The position numbers and the translations under genes were made by a program. Positions 11,016 through 19,665 of a stretch of 64,000 nucleotides of DNA are shown piece after piece (within the stretch, counting starts at the first letter, position 1; each line of letters begins with the position of its first letter). The DNA is from Variovorax ginsengisoli (GTDB lineage Bacteria; Pseudomonadota; Gammaproteobacteria; Burkholderiales; Burkholderiaceae_C): positions 1 to 64,000 of the forward strand of contig NZ_RCZJ01000008.1 in the NCBI RefSeq assembly GCF_006438845.1, written 5' to 3'. Below the pieces are notes generated by a model that had not been told where the DNA came from, did not search any database, and saw nothing but the letters and a program-made list of their open reading frames with translations.

Positions 11016-11939
11016 ATGGACAGTTTCGACCTTCTCAAGACCTTTCGCGAGGTCGCCGCCCTTGGCAGCTTTTCGGGCGCCGCCAAACGGCTCGGGATGT
11101 CGAAGGCCACGGTCAGCAAGTACGTGGCCGAACTCGAATCGCGCTTCGGCGTGCGGCTGCTCAACCGCTCCACACGTTCGGTCAGCCTCACCGATGCGGG
11201 CGCGTTGCTGCTCGAACGCAGCAAGCCGGTGATGGAGATGGTGGCGCTCACCCAGGCCGAGCTGCACGAGCATGCGAGCCGGCCGACCGGCCGGCTGCGC
11301 ATCTCCGCGCCGCACGGCATGGGGCAAGGCGACCTGCCGCTCCTGCTGGCGCAGTTCATGGGCTACTACCCCGAGGTAAGCATCAGCCTGCACCTGAGCA
11401 ATCGGACCGTCGACATGGCCGACGAGGCGATCGACCTGGCCTTGCGCTTCGGCCCAATCACCGACGACAACCTGATCGTGCGCAAGCTGCTGCAGATGCC
11501 GCTGGTGGTGTGTGCGTCGCCCATCTACTGGAAGAAGCACGGCCGGCCCGAGCATCCGTCGGATCTCGCCACGCACGACACGCTCACGCACTCTCGCCTG
11601 GGAGCGCACCCGCAATGGCGCTTCGACGTCGACGGCAAGCCGCTGGACGTCCATGTGCGCAGCCGCATGGATTCGACCGAGGCAGCACCCCTGATCGAGG
11701 TGGCGCTGCAGGGCTTTGGCATCGTCTACCTGCCGGTGCTGCTGGTGCAGCCGCACATCGATCGTGGGGAGCTCATCCCGGTGCTGCAGGACTACGTGCG
11801 CGGCGACATGTGGCTGTCGGCGGCGTATCTGCAGCGGCGCCACAACAGCGCGGCGTTGCGCGCCCTGCTCGACTTTCTGCAGACGCGCATCGGCGCACGC
11901 GCGAAAGGCACGAAGGGCATCCCCGCCGCAAAGGCATGA
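11016..11939 (+). CDS. LysR-family transcriptional regulator
   Basis: A 307-residue LysR regulator: N-terminal winged helix-turn-helix (residues 1-60, with GSFSGAAKRLGMSKATVSKY as the recognition region) and a C-terminal periplasmic-binding-protein-like effector domain ending near YLQRRHNSAALRALLDFL. The start MDSFDLLKTF is the usual LysR opening; the frame runs upstream without family similarity. It belongs to the CrgA/AaeR-like group. Its neighbours are a divergent secreted-protein gene and a convergent dienelactone hydrolase, so the regulated target is not evident. Confidence 0.92.
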   Translation: MDSFDLLKTFREVAALGSFSGAAKRLGMSKATVSKYVAELESRFGVRLLNRSTRSVSLTDAGALLLERSKPVMEMVALTQAELHEHASRPTGRLRISAPHGMGQGDLPLLLAQFMGYYPEVSISLHLSNRTVDMADEAIDLALRFGPITDDNLIVRKLLQMPLVVCASPIYWKKHGRPEHPSDLATHDTLTHSRLGAHPQWRFDVDGKPLDVHVRSRMDSTEAAPLIEVALQGFGIVYLPVLLVQPHIDRGELIPVLQDYVRGDMWLSAAYLQRRHNSAALRALLDFLQTRIGARAKGTKGIPAAKA

Positions 11940-11958
11940 CGCCTGCGCAGCGCGGGCC

Positions 11959-12642
11959 TCAGCCCAGATGCTGCGCGAAGAACTTCTGCGTGCGTTCCAG
12001 CGCCAGCTGGGCCGCGGCGGCATCGTAGGAGCCGCGCTGGTCGCAGTTGAAGCCGTGGCCGCATTCGTACACGTGCACCTCGACCTCCGGGTGTGCCTGC
12101 TTGAAGGCCTCGATGGTGTCGAGCGGGATCCAGTGGTCGTTGTTGCCGAAGTGCGCCAGCACCGGCACCTGCGGCTTGCGCGCGATCTCGTCGGGCATGG
12201 TCATGCCACCGCCGTAGTACGGCACCGCCGCCGCCAGCCCAGTGACCGAGGCGGCCGCGCGCCAGGTCAGCAGGCCGCCCCAGCAGTAGCCGACGATGCC
12301 GACCTTGCCGCCACGCGCCGCGTAGTCGACGGCCGCCTGCACGTCTTGCAGCACGCCGGGCGCGGGCAATGCTTCGACGGCTGTCTTGAGCGCGAAGCCG
12401 GCGTTCATGTCCGCCTCGGTGTAGCCGAGCTCGACGCCGGTCTTCACACGGTGAAAGGTCGACGGCGCCACGGCCAGGTAGCCCGCGGCCGCGTAGCCGT
12501 CGGCCACCGCACGGATGTGCGAGTTGACGCCGAAGATTTCCTGGAGCACCACGACAGCGCCCTTGGGCTGGCCCGCCGGTTCGGCGACATAAGCGGGAAA
12601 GCTGAAGCCGTCTTTGGCGTCGAGATCGATGAATTGACCCAT
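11959..12642 (-). CDS. Dienelactone hydrolase family protein
   Basis: A 227-residue alpha/beta hydrolase of the carboxymethylenebutenolidase type, which opens dienelactones in chlorocatechol degradation. The nucleophile is the Cys of GYCWGG, the acid the Asp in GNNDHWI and the base the His of YECGHGFNC, the classical Cys-Asp-His triad. The start MGQFIDLDAKDG at 12642 is preceded by a purine-rich AAGGAAC. The frame is open upstream but then overlaps the isomerase gene. It lies 13 bases downstream of the isomerase gene, so the two probably form one operon for aromatic breakdown. Confidence 0.9.
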   Translation of the reverse strand: MGQFIDLDAKDGFSFPAYVAEPAGQPKGAVVVLQEIFGVNSHIRAVADGYAAAGYLAVAPSTFHRVKTGVELGYTEADMNAGFALKTAVEALPAPGVLQDVQAAVDYAARGGKVGIVGYCWGGLLTWRAAASVTGLAAAVPYYGGGMTMPDEIARKPQVPVLAHFGNNDHWIPLDTIEAFKQAHPEVEVHVYECGHGFNCDQRGSYDAAAAQLALERTQKFFAQHLG

Positions 12643-12655
12643 GGTCGTTGTTCCT

Positions 12656-13273
12656 TCAAGTAGCGGATGAAATGGACGGGTTGAGTGTGCGCTCGACGAA
12701 ACCGAGGCGGTCCTGGCCCCAGAAGATCTCGCCTTCAACCACATAGCTCGGCGCGCCGAACACCTGCGCGTCGATCGCCTGCTGGGTGTAGCCCTCGTAG
12801 CGCTCCTGCACGGCCTGGCTTTGCGACTGCCCCATGCGCTTGGGTGACAGACCGCATTCGGCCGCCAATGCTTCGAGCACTGCGGGGTCGGCGATGTTGC
12901 GTTCCTGGGACCAGACGGCCGCAAACACTGCCGCACTGACCCTCATGGCGGCCTCGGTCCCGTCGTGCAGGTCGACGGCGATGATCAGCTTGGCGGCGTC
13001 GTCACCGGCCACAGGGAAGAAGCGCGGTTTGACGTTCATCGGGATGCCGAGGTGGCGCGAGAAGCGTTCCATCTCGACCAGCCGGTAGGCCTGGCGTTGC
13101 GGCGCGCGCTTGCCCAGCGGCAGCCCGCCCGACACCGGGAACACCGCCCCGAAGTCGACCGGCCGCACGTTCACGGTGGCCCCGGCTGCGCGCGCAATTT
13201 CCGCGAAGCGGGCGTGGCCGAGGTAGGTCCAAGGACTCTGCGGGGTGAAGTAGTAGTCGACGGTGCGCGGCAT
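12656..13273 (-). CDS. 2-hydroxychromene-2-carboxylate isomerase family protein (DsbA-like fold)
   Basis: A 205-residue member of the HCCA isomerase/kappa-class GST family, glutathione-dependent enzymes of naphthalene-type degradation. The N-terminal YYFTPQSPWTYLGHARF carries the Ser that takes the place of the DsbA CxxC motif. VFGAPSYVVEGEIFWGQDRL near the C-terminus is a second signature. It has a good ribosome site, GGAGACCCTCC, before the ATG. It heads a two-gene operon with the dienelactone hydrolase and is divergent from the SDR gene. The true substrate may differ from hydroxychromene carboxylate. Confidence 0.88.
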   Translation of the reverse strand: MPRTVDYYFTPQSPWTYLGHARFAEIARAAGATVNVRPVDFGAVFPVSGGLPLGKRAPQRQAYRLVEMERFSRHLGIPMNVKPRFFPVAGDDAAKLIIAVDLHDGTEAAMRVSAAVFAAVWSQERNIADPAVLEALAAECGLSPKRMGQSQSQAVQERYEGYTQQAIDAQVFGAPSYVVEGEIFWGQDRLGFVERTLNPSISSAT

Positions 13274-13369
13274 GGAGGGTCTCCTCGAATCTTCGGTGGG
13301 GCGCGGTGCTGTAATCCGCGTCGGGCAGCTTTTTTAACCGACGCACAGCTTTTGTGCAGGAGGCGGGAA

Positions 13370-14119
13370 TTGAACCAGCAAGTGCTTCTCATCACCGGCG
13401 GCGGCCGCGGCATCGGTGCCGCCACGGCCCTGCTCGCAGCGCAGCGCGGTTTCGCGGTCGCCGTCAACTATGCCGCCAACTCCCTGGCCGCCGACGACGT
13501 GGTGCGCCGCATCCGCGCCGATGGCGGCACCGCGATGGCCGTGCAGGCCGACGTGGGCGATGAGGCGCAGGTGCTCGACATGTTCGCCAAGGTCGACGCG
13601 AAGCTCGGCCGGCTCACCGCGCTGGTCAACAACGCCGGCGTGGTCGACATGAAGGCGCGCGTCGACGAGATGAGCGTTGCGCGGCTCGAGCGCATGTTCC
13701 GCGTCAACGTCATTGGCAGCTTCGTCTGCGCGCGCGAAGCGGTGCGACGCATGAGCACCCGGCACGGTGGCAGTGGCGGCGCGATCGTCAACGTCTCCAG
13801 CGCGGCCGCCCGCCTCGGCTCGCCCGACCAGTACGTCGACTACGCGGCCAGCAAGGGCGCGATCGACACCTTCACCCTGGGCCTGGCCAAGGAGGTGGCC
13901 GACGAGGGCATCCGCGTGAACGCGGTGCGTCCGGGGCTCATCGAGACCGACATCCATGCATCCGGCGGCATGCCCGAGCGCGCTGCCATGCTCGCGCCCA
14001 CCGTGCCCATGAAGCGCACCGGTACGCCGGAAGAAATCGCCGGCGCCATCGTGTGGCTGTTCTCGCCCGAGGCCAGCTACACGACGGGGGCGCTGCTCGA
14101 CGTCACCGGCGGTCGGTAG
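13370..14119 (+). CDS. Short-chain dehydrogenase/reductase (FabG-like), TTG start
   Basis: A 249-residue SDR oxidoreductase. The NAD(P) motif TGGGRGIG lies at residues 9-16, followed by NNAG, the catalytic Ser in NVSSAAARLG, and the YAASK active-site segment. The C-terminal GALLDVTGGR is typical. No ATG fits: a consensus AGGAGG at 13358-13363 stands six bases before TTG at 13370, which I take as the start. MarC starts two bases after the stop, so the pair is likely cotranscribed. The reaction is unknown; glucose-1-dehydrogenase or FabG names would be over-precise. Confidence 0.9.
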   Translation: MNQQVLLITGGGRGIGAATALLAAQRGFAVAVNYAANSLAADDVVRRIRADGGTAMAVQADVGDEAQVLDMFAKVDAKLGRLTALVNNAGVVDMKARVDEMSVARLERMFRVNVIGSFVCAREAVRRMSTRHGGSGGAIVNVSSAAARLGSPDQYVDYAASKGAIDTFTLGLAKEVADEGIRVNAVRPGLIETDIHASGGMPERAAMLAPTVPMKRTGTPEEIAGAIVWLFSPEASYTTGALLDVTGGR

Positions 14120-14121
14120 CC

Positions 14122-14772
14122 ATGGCCAGCCCGACCATGGACCTGATCAAGCCGCTGATCACGCTGCTGGCCATCGTGAACCCGCTGGCGATCGTCCCCT
14201 TCTTCATCCACTACACGCAGGAATACAGCGAACGCCAGCGACGCAGCACCGCGTGGATCTCGGCCTTCAGCGCCTTCGTGGTGATCGCCATCAGCGCCCT
14301 GCTCGGCCTGCAGCTGCTGGGCTTCTTCGGCATCTCGATCGCGAGCTTTCAGGTGGGCGGCGGCATGCTGCTGCTGATCAGCTCGCTCAACATGCTCAAC
14401 GCGCAGCCGGCCGAAGCCAAGACCAACAAGGAAGAGATCCGTGCGACCGAGGTGAAGGCCTCGCTCGGCGCGTCGATCGCCGTGGTGCCGCTGACCATTC
14501 CGCTGCTGACCGGCCCGGCCACCATGTCGACCGTGGTGATCTATGCCGAGAAGACGCAGCACATCTGGGAACTGGCTGTGCTGGTCGGTTACGGCATGGT
14601 GATCGGGCTCGCCACGGGCATCGCCTTCTCGCTGGCCGAGCCGATCGCGCGCGTGCTCGGCAAGACCGGCATCAACGTGATGACCCGGCTGATGGGCCTG
14701 ATCCTGGCGGCGCTCGCGGTCGAGGTGATGGCCGACGGACTGGGCAAACTGTTCCCGATCCTCGGGCGATAG
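14122..14772 (+). CDS. MarC family integral membrane protein
   Basis: A 216-residue protein with six predicted membrane helices, of the MarC/YhgN family. The opening LIKPLITLLAIVNPLAIVPFFIHYT and the later VVPLTIPLLTGPATMSTVVI are family signatures. E. coli MarC was named for a link to multiple antibiotic resistance that was later withdrawn, so function is unknown. The ATG at 14122 is two bases behind the SDR stop; an internal ATG (MDLIKPL, 14137) is a possible alternative. It converges on the lipid-transport operon. Confidence 0.88.
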   Translation: MASPTMDLIKPLITLLAIVNPLAIVPFFIHYTQEYSERQRRSTAWISAFSAFVVIAISALLGLQLLGFFGISIASFQVGGGMLLLISSLNMLNAQPAEAKTNKEEIRATEVKASLGASIAVVPLTIPLLTGPATMSTVVIYAEKTQHIWELAVLVGYGMVIGLATGIAFSLAEPIARVLGKTGINVMTRLMGLILAALAVEVMADGLGKLFPILGR

Positions 14773-14790
14773 CCCGGCGCCAGGCCTGCG

Positions 14791-15459
14791 TCAGCGAACC
14801 TGGTCGACCCAGGTCACCAGCTCGGCGATGGCCGCGTCGCTGGCTGCCACCAGCGCCTTCACGCCACCGGGCGCGTCGGTGCTCGGTGCGGGGCGCTGCA
14901 CCATGAAGCTGCGCTGCGCCAGCACGCTGTCGCCGCCCGCGGCGCTCTGGATCAGCGTGGCGCGCAGCCGCACCAGGCCCGCGCTTCGCGCCGGCGATTC
15001 GAAATAGTGGCTGAACTCGTCGAGCGACACGCGCAGCGTGCGCGGCACGCGGCCTGCGGTGCGTGCCATGGTGGCGCTCTCTTCGCGGTTGAGCACCGTC
15101 CGGCGCTGTGCCAGCGCGTCGCGCAGGCGCTGGTAGACCAGCTGATTGGGCGCCACGCTCCAGCGCGATTGCCCGTACGGCCGCAGCTCGTTGGCGTCCG
15201 CATAGGACAACCGGTAGAGGATCTGCGTGCCTTCCAGCCGGGCGCTGGCCTCGATCTCGGCAAGCGACAGCGTCGGCAGCGGCGCCGCATCGACCGGCGC
15301 GGGGGCTGGCGCGGTCAGCAGCGGGCCGAAGTCGTAGAGCGTCGCGCGGGCCGGCCGGTCGGGCAGCGAGCCGCAGCCGGTGAGCAGGGCTGTGAGCGCC
15401 AGCGCGCTGGCGGCCAAAGCAACGTCGAGAGAAGAGCGTGTGGGATTCATGGTCATCAC
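14791..15459 (-). CDS. PqiC-like auxiliary lipoprotein of an MCE transporter
   Basis: A 222-residue outer-membrane or periplasmic lipoprotein. The lipobox is LLTGC with Cys29, giving a mature protein that starts CGSLPDRPARATLYDFGP. The domain is the ABC-type transport auxiliary lipoprotein (PqiC/YmbA) fold, recognised by LSYADANELRPYGQSRWSVAPNQLV and the central LVRLRATLI. Its ATG comes two bases after the MCE gene stop, the last place in the operon. It probably links the MCE barrel to the outer membrane, in the way proposed for PqiC with PqiB. Confidence 0.88.
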   Translation of the reverse strand: MMTMNPTRSSLDVALAASALALTALLTGCGSLPDRPARATLYDFGPLLTAPAPAPVDAAPLPTLSLAEIEASARLEGTQILYRLSYADANELRPYGQSRWSVAPNQLVYQRLRDALAQRRTVLNREESATMARTAGRVPRTLRVSLDEFSHYFESPARSAGLVRLRATLIQSAAGGDSVLAQRSFMVQRPAPSTDAPGGVKALVAASDAAIAELVTWVDQVR

Positions 15460-15461
15460 CT

Positions 15462-16445
15462 TCAGGGACGCGAAGCCGCAGCGGGCGCGGAAAAGCCGGG
15501 CTCGCCGGGGCCAGCGACCGTGCCGCCATTGCCGAACAGCAGCGACTGCGGGTTGTCGTTGATGCCGTCGGCCGCGCGGCCGAGGCGGCGCACCGCGCTG
15601 GCGGTGTCGTCGGCAACGCGGTTCAGGCGCGGCAACGTCGCCGTGTTGAAGCTGTCGACGGCTTGAGACAACGCCTTGGTGCCGTCTCCCAGGCGGTCGA
15701 TCGGCCCGTCGGGCGCGTTGAGCCGGCTGGCCGTCGTGTTGAGGTTGTTGGCCACGCGCGAGATGTCGCCCGCTGCCGTCTTTACGCTCCCCATCGTGTC
15801 GCGCGTGCGGTCGATCAGCGGCGGCAGTGCCTGGAGCGCCGGGTTGAGCCCGGTCTTCACCGTGTTGTCGATCTGCTTGGTCAGCTGGTTGGCACTGGCG
15901 GCCGCCTGCGCGATGTTTTCCAGCGCGTCAGCGATGCGTTTCTGGTTGGCATCGCCCAGCACCGTGTTGGCCCGTTTGGTCACCTCTTCGACCTGATTGA
16001 TGATCGCCTCGCCGCGGTCCTGCAGCTGCGCCAGCACCGAGGGCTTGAGCGGGAGCCGGGGCGGGTTCGCCTCGTCGGGCACCAGGCTCACCTGCGACTC
16101 GCCCTTGTCGTCGATGGCGATGAAGGCCAGCCCGGTCACGCCCTGGTAGCTCAGCGTCGCGAAGCTCGACTGCGTGAGCGGCACGCGCTCGTCGATCGAA
16201 AGGCGCACCCGCACGTTGCCCTTGGTCTTCGGATCGAAGTCGATCGCCGTCACCTTGCCGACAGCGATGCCACGGTAGCGCACCATCGCCTGCGGCTGCA
16301 GGCCGCTCACCGCGTCGCGGGTCGAGAGTTCGTAGGTGTGGCGCACGGTGTTGTCCCGCGTGAGCCAGACCACCAGCGCCACCAAGACGGCGATCAGGCC
16401 GAGCACGAAGGCGCCGGCCGCAAGCGCATGGGATTTGTTTTCCAC
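15462..16445 (-). CDS. MCE (MlaD-like) substrate-binding protein
   Basis: A 327-residue protein with one N-terminal membrane helix (about residues 8-28) and one MCE domain (about 38-115, including VRYRGIAVGKVTAIDFD and VTGLAFIAID). A long helical C-terminal part follows (about 130-300), rich in Ala, Asn, Asp and Thr. MCE proteins form hexameric rings that pass phospholipids or other lipids across the periplasm. It is longer than E. coli MlaD (183 residues) because of the helical tail, which could build a needle. It follows the ATPase gene by five bases. Confidence 0.9.
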   Translation of the reverse strand: MENKSHALAAGAFVLGLIAVLVALVVWLTRDNTVRHTYELSTRDAVSGLQPQAMVRYRGIAVGKVTAIDFDPKTKGNVRVRLSIDERVPLTQSSFATLSYQGVTGLAFIAIDDKGESQVSLVPDEANPPRLPLKPSVLAQLQDRGEAIINQVEEVTKRANTVLGDANQKRIADALENIAQAAASANQLTKQIDNTVKTGLNPALQALPPLIDRTRDTMGSVKTAAGDISRVANNLNTTASRLNAPDGPIDRLGDGTKALSQAVDSFNTATLPRLNRVADDTASAVRRLGRAADGINDNPQSLLFGNGGTVAGPGEPGFSAPAAASRP

Positions 16446-16450
16446 GGGTT

Positions 16451-17272
16451 CTACCTTTCGGCCGGCGCATGGCCGGCAGGCGTGTCGTGCAGGGCTTCCA
16501 TGGCGCGTTGGCCACGGCCGCCCAGAAAATATTCGCGAATGAACGGGTGCGGATGCGCGATCACCTCGCGTGGCAGCCCCGAAACGATGACCTGCTGATC
16601 GGCCAGTACCGCGATGCGCGTACTGAGGTCGAACAGCGTGTCGAGGTCGTGCGTGACCATCACCACGGTGAGCCCGAGCTCGCGGTGCAGGCTGCGCAGC
16701 AGGTCGCAGAAGCCGTCGGCGCTCTCGGGGTCGAGCCCGGCAGTCGGCTCGTCGAGCAACAACAATGGCGGGTCCATGATCAGCGCGCGCGCGAGCGCCA
16801 CGCGCTTGATCATGCCGCCCGACAGATCCGAAGGGCTCTTGTTCGCCTGCTGCGGTCCGAGCCCGACCATCTGCAGCTTGACCAGCGCCGCGTCGCGGAT
16901 CAGCTCGTCGGGCAGCAGCTTGAGTTCGCGCAGCGGCAGCGCGATGTTCTCGAGCACGCTGAAGGCCGAGAACAGTGCGCCGTGCTGGAACAGCATGCCG
17001 ACCTTCGCCGCGCCTTTCGCGCCCAGCTGCCCGGGGCGCTGGCCCAGCACAGTGACCTGCCCGCGCGCCGGATGCTCGAGCCCGAGGATCTGGCGCAGCA
17101 GCACCGTCTTGCCGGTGCCCGAGCCGCCCACCAGCGACAGCACCTCGCCGCGCCGGATCGTGAGGTCGAGGTCGCGATGAACCACCTGCTCGCCCTCAGG
17201 CGACTGGAAGGTGGTCCACAGCTTGAGGATCTCGACCACGCGCGGGGCGTCGGCGGCGGGCGCGTCGATCAT
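16451..17272 (-). CDS. ABC transporter ATP-binding protein, MlaF-like
   Basis: A 273-residue ATPase for the lipid transporter. Walker A is GGSGTGKT (49-56), the Q-loop is MLFQHGALFSAF, the ABC signature DLSGGMIKRVALARAL, Walker B LLLLDEPTAGLDP and the switch His in VMVTHDLD. The FQHGALF stretch and SGGMxKR signature are characteristic of MlaF/Ttg2A rather than of generic importers. The ATG overlaps the permease stop by four bases (ATGA at 17269-17272), indicating translational coupling. Start chosen as MIDAPAADAPRVV. Confidence 0.95.
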   Translation of the reverse strand: MIDAPAADAPRVVEILKLWTTFQSPEGEQVVHRDLDLTIRRGEVLSLVGGSGTGKTVLLRQILGLEHPARGQVTVLGQRPGQLGAKGAAKVGMLFQHGALFSAFSVLENIALPLRELKLLPDELIRDAALVKLQMVGLGPQQANKSPSDLSGGMIKRVALARALIMDPPLLLLDEPTAGLDPESADGFCDLLRSLHRELGLTVVMVTHDLDTLFDLSTRIAVLADQQVIVSGLPREVIAHPHPFIREYFLGGRGQRAMEALHDTPAGHAPAER

Positions 17273-18495
17273 CGGAAGCCGACCCCCTTGAACAGCACCG
17301 CGAACAGCGCGTCGACCAGGATCACGACCGTGATCGATGTCACCACCGACGCCGTCGTGCCGCGGCCGAGGCTCTCGGTGTTGGGTTTGACCTTCATGCC
17401 GAAGTAGCACGCCACCAGCGCAATCAGGATGCCGAAGACCGCCGACTTGCCCAGTGCGAGCCAGAGGTTCGACAGCGGCACCGCACGCGGCAACGCTTGC
17501 AGGAAATACGCCGGCGACAGGTCGATCGCGAGGTCGGCAGCAATCATGCCGCCGAAGAGCGCCGCCATCGACGTCCACATGCTGATCAGCGGCATCGCGA
17601 TGGCCAGCGCCAGCACCCGCGGCATCACCAGCCGGAAGCCTGGCGGGATGCCCATCACGCGCATCGCGTCGAGTTCCTCGGTCACGCGCATGACGCCGAT
17701 CTGCGCGGTGATGGCCGAACCCGATCGCCCCGCCACCAGCACCGCGGCCAGCACCGGCCCCAGCTCGCGGATGAGCGACAGGCCGAGGATGTTCACCATG
17801 AAGGTCTCGGCGCCATAGTTGCGCAGCTGGTTCGACGTCAGGTAGGCCAGCACCACGCCGATCAGCAGCCCGACCAGTGCGGTGATCGGCAGCGCCGTGG
17901 TGCCGAACTGGTAGAGCTGGCCCGACAGGTCGCGCCAGGGGCCGCGGTGCGGCGCACGGATCAGCGTGCCGATGTCGAGCACGAGCTGGCCGATCATCGC
18001 GAGGAAGTCGCGCGCCACATACATGGCCCGCGGTCCGTTGTTTGTGAAGGATTTGATGCGATCCGCCAGCGTCGGCTGCGTTTCCACCGGCGCGCTGCAG
18101 GTGAAGCGCGCCACATGTTCGAGCACGGCCTTGTGCTGCGAATCGAGTTCGATGCGCGCGGGCCAGGCACCGCGCCAGTGGTTCCACAGCACCTGCGCGC
18201 CAATGTGGTCGAGCTGCTCGATGGGCCGCAGGTCCCAGGCCAGTTCGGCATCGGGCGATGTGCGCGCAAGGCCTTGCGAGACCGCCCCCCAGTGATGGCG
18301 CGACGAGAAGGCCAACGCGGTCCAGCTGCCGTGCGCCACGACGGTGGCATCGTCGCCGCCGCTGCGCTCGATGCGCGGCGCGGCGACATCCGTCTCGCCC
18401 GAAGCGGGCGCAAGGGTGTCGTGCGCGGGAGGCGGCGCGGAAGGTGGCATGGGCGCGATCTGTGGCGTTGCGGCTCGTCGGGAATGCGGCGTCAT
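17269..18495 (-). CDS. MlaE-family permease fused to an N-terminal STAS-like domain
   Basis: A 408-residue inner-membrane permease. Residues about 145-408 are the MlaE permease domain, with conserved GLLIGVVLAYLTSNQLRNYGAE, LIRELGPVLAAVLVAGRSGSAI and EELDAMRVMGI. Residues about 45-135 form a soluble domain resembling STAS/MlaB (AWDLRPIEQLDHIGAQVLWNHW), which in E. coli is the separate protein MlaB that activates MlaF. The first 40 residues are Pro/Ala-rich linker. It is first in the operon permease-ATPase-MCE-lipoprotein, and no MlaC or MlaA gene is near. Confidence 0.9.
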   Translation of the reverse strand: MTPHSRRAATPQIAPMPPSAPPPAHDTLAPASGETDVAAPRIERSGGDDATVVAHGSWTALAFSSRHHWGAVSQGLARTSPDAELAWDLRPIEQLDHIGAQVLWNHWRGAWPARIELDSQHKAVLEHVARFTCSAPVETQPTLADRIKSFTNNGPRAMYVARDFLAMIGQLVLDIGTLIRAPHRGPWRDLSGQLYQFGTTALPITALVGLLIGVVLAYLTSNQLRNYGAETFMVNILGLSLIRELGPVLAAVLVAGRSGSAITAQIGVMRVTEELDAMRVMGIPPGFRLVMPRVLALAIAMPLISMWTSMAALFGGMIAADLAIDLSPAYFLQALPRAVPLSNLWLALGKSAVFGILIALVACYFGMKVKPNTESLGRGTTASVVTSITVVILVDALFAVLFKGVGFR

Positions 18496-18588
18496 CCTAA
18501 CCGCAGGGTGCGACGGCGCCCACGGCGGGCGGCGGCGTCTGGATGACCTGCATGGCTTGCAGGAATCAGGCCGGTTGATTCCAGACGC

Positions 18589-19557
18589 TCAGGGCTTTTC
18601 GAGCGTGGCGTCCGGGGAAAAACCGGCGGCCAGCGCCTCGCGCAGCCAGGCGACGAAGGCGGCGACCGCCCGCGGCACGTGGCTGGCGTACGGGCGGATG
18701 GCGTAGAGCTGTTCGCCGAACGCGCCAACCGGTCGCCACCGCGGCAGCACTTCGACCAACTTGCCCGCGCGCAAGGCGGCCTGCGCGCTGAAATCCGGCA
18801 GCAGCGCGATGCCGAGGCCCGCGATGGCCGCATCGCGCAGGGCTTCGCTGTTGTTCGCGGCCAGCGGCCCCGACACTGGCACGGTGATGCGCTGGCCGTC
18901 GGCGCCGGCTCCGCCCGCACGCCGATCGGCGAAATGCCAGGCCGGCGTGTCCTGCGCGCGCGGGTAGTGCAGGCAGTCGTGACCGGAGAGCGCCGCGGGC
19001 GTGTCTGGCGTGCCGCGTCGGCGCAGATAGGCGCGGCTGGCGACCAGCACCGACCGGGTGCCGCACAGGGTCCAGGCGACGTGTGTGTCGGGCGGTGCGG
19101 CACTGTGGCGGATCGCCAGATCGAAACCTTCCATCGCGAGCGAGCTGAGCCGGTCGGACAGGTCAAGTTCGAGCCGCACTTCGGGGTGCGCGCGCAGAAA
19201 GTCCGCCAGCCGTGGCACCAACTGCTGGCGCGCGAAGGCGACGGGCGCCGTCACGCGCAGCAAACCGCTCGGCACACCCGCCAGGTCGCGCACGCCGGCA
19301 AAGCTGTGGGCGATCTGCTCGAAGTTCGGTCGCATCTCGTCGACCAGGCGCTGGCCCGCTTCGGTGAGCCGAACGCTGCGCGTGGTGCGCTGCACCAGCG
19401 GCACGCCGGCGGCCTGCTCCAGCTCGGCGATGCGTTGGCTCATCGCCGCCTTGCTGACGCCCAGGCGCTGCGCCGCGGCGGTGTAGCTGCCTTGCTGCGC
19501 CAGCACGGTGAGTGCGTGGAGATGGGTCCAGAGCGCTTCGATCTTTCGAGGGTCCAT
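18589..19557 (-). CDS. LysR-family regulator divergent from mmsA
   Basis: A 322-residue LysR regulator of the CrgA/AaeR-like subgroup. The helix-turn-helix lies in residues 15-45 ([24 protein letters not shown]) and the effector domain follows, with [17 protein letters not shown] and [10 protein letters not shown]. The start [13 protein letters not shown] is taken; an upstream in-frame ATG (19584) falls inside the operator-like palindrome and is less likely. It stands 109 bases from mmsA in divergent orientation, the classical LysR arrangement, so it probably controls mmsA and perhaps the following oxidoreductase. Confidence 0.92.
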   Translation of the reverse strand: MDPRKIEALWTHLHALTVLAQQGSYTAAAQRLGVSKAAMSQRIAELEQAAGVPLVQRTTRSVRLTEAGQRLVDEMRPNFEQIAHSFAGVRDLAGVPSGLLRVTAPVAFARQQLVPRLADFLRAHPEVRLELDLSDRLSSLAMEGFDLAIRHSAAPPDTHVAWTLCGTRSVLVASRAYLRRRGTPDTPAALSGHDCLHYPRAQDTPAWHFADRRAGGAGADGQRITVPVSGPLAANNSEALRDAAIAGLGIALLPDFSAQAALRAGKLVEVLPRWRPVGAFGEQLYAIRPYASHVPRAVAAFVAWLREALAAGFSPDATLEKP

Positions 19558-19563
19558 GCCTTT

Positions 19564-19585
19564 ATTGTTCACCATAACGAACAAT
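19564..19585. promoter_or_regulatory. LysR-type operator palindrome between the regulator and mmsA
   Basis: ATTGTTC (19564-19570) and GAACAAT (19579-19585) are perfect inverted repeats with an 8-base spacer. The spacing and dyad fit a LysR box, and it lies just upstream of the regulator start, in the divergent intergenic region. TCAATTAA follows directly and may belong to a promoter. Confidence 0.7.
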
Positions 19586-19665
19586 CAATTAAGCCGGAGA
19601 CGGCTTTGCGCACCGCGGCCGCCTGCCTAAACTGCTGGAATCCTTCTTCGCACCCGAGACACCGC

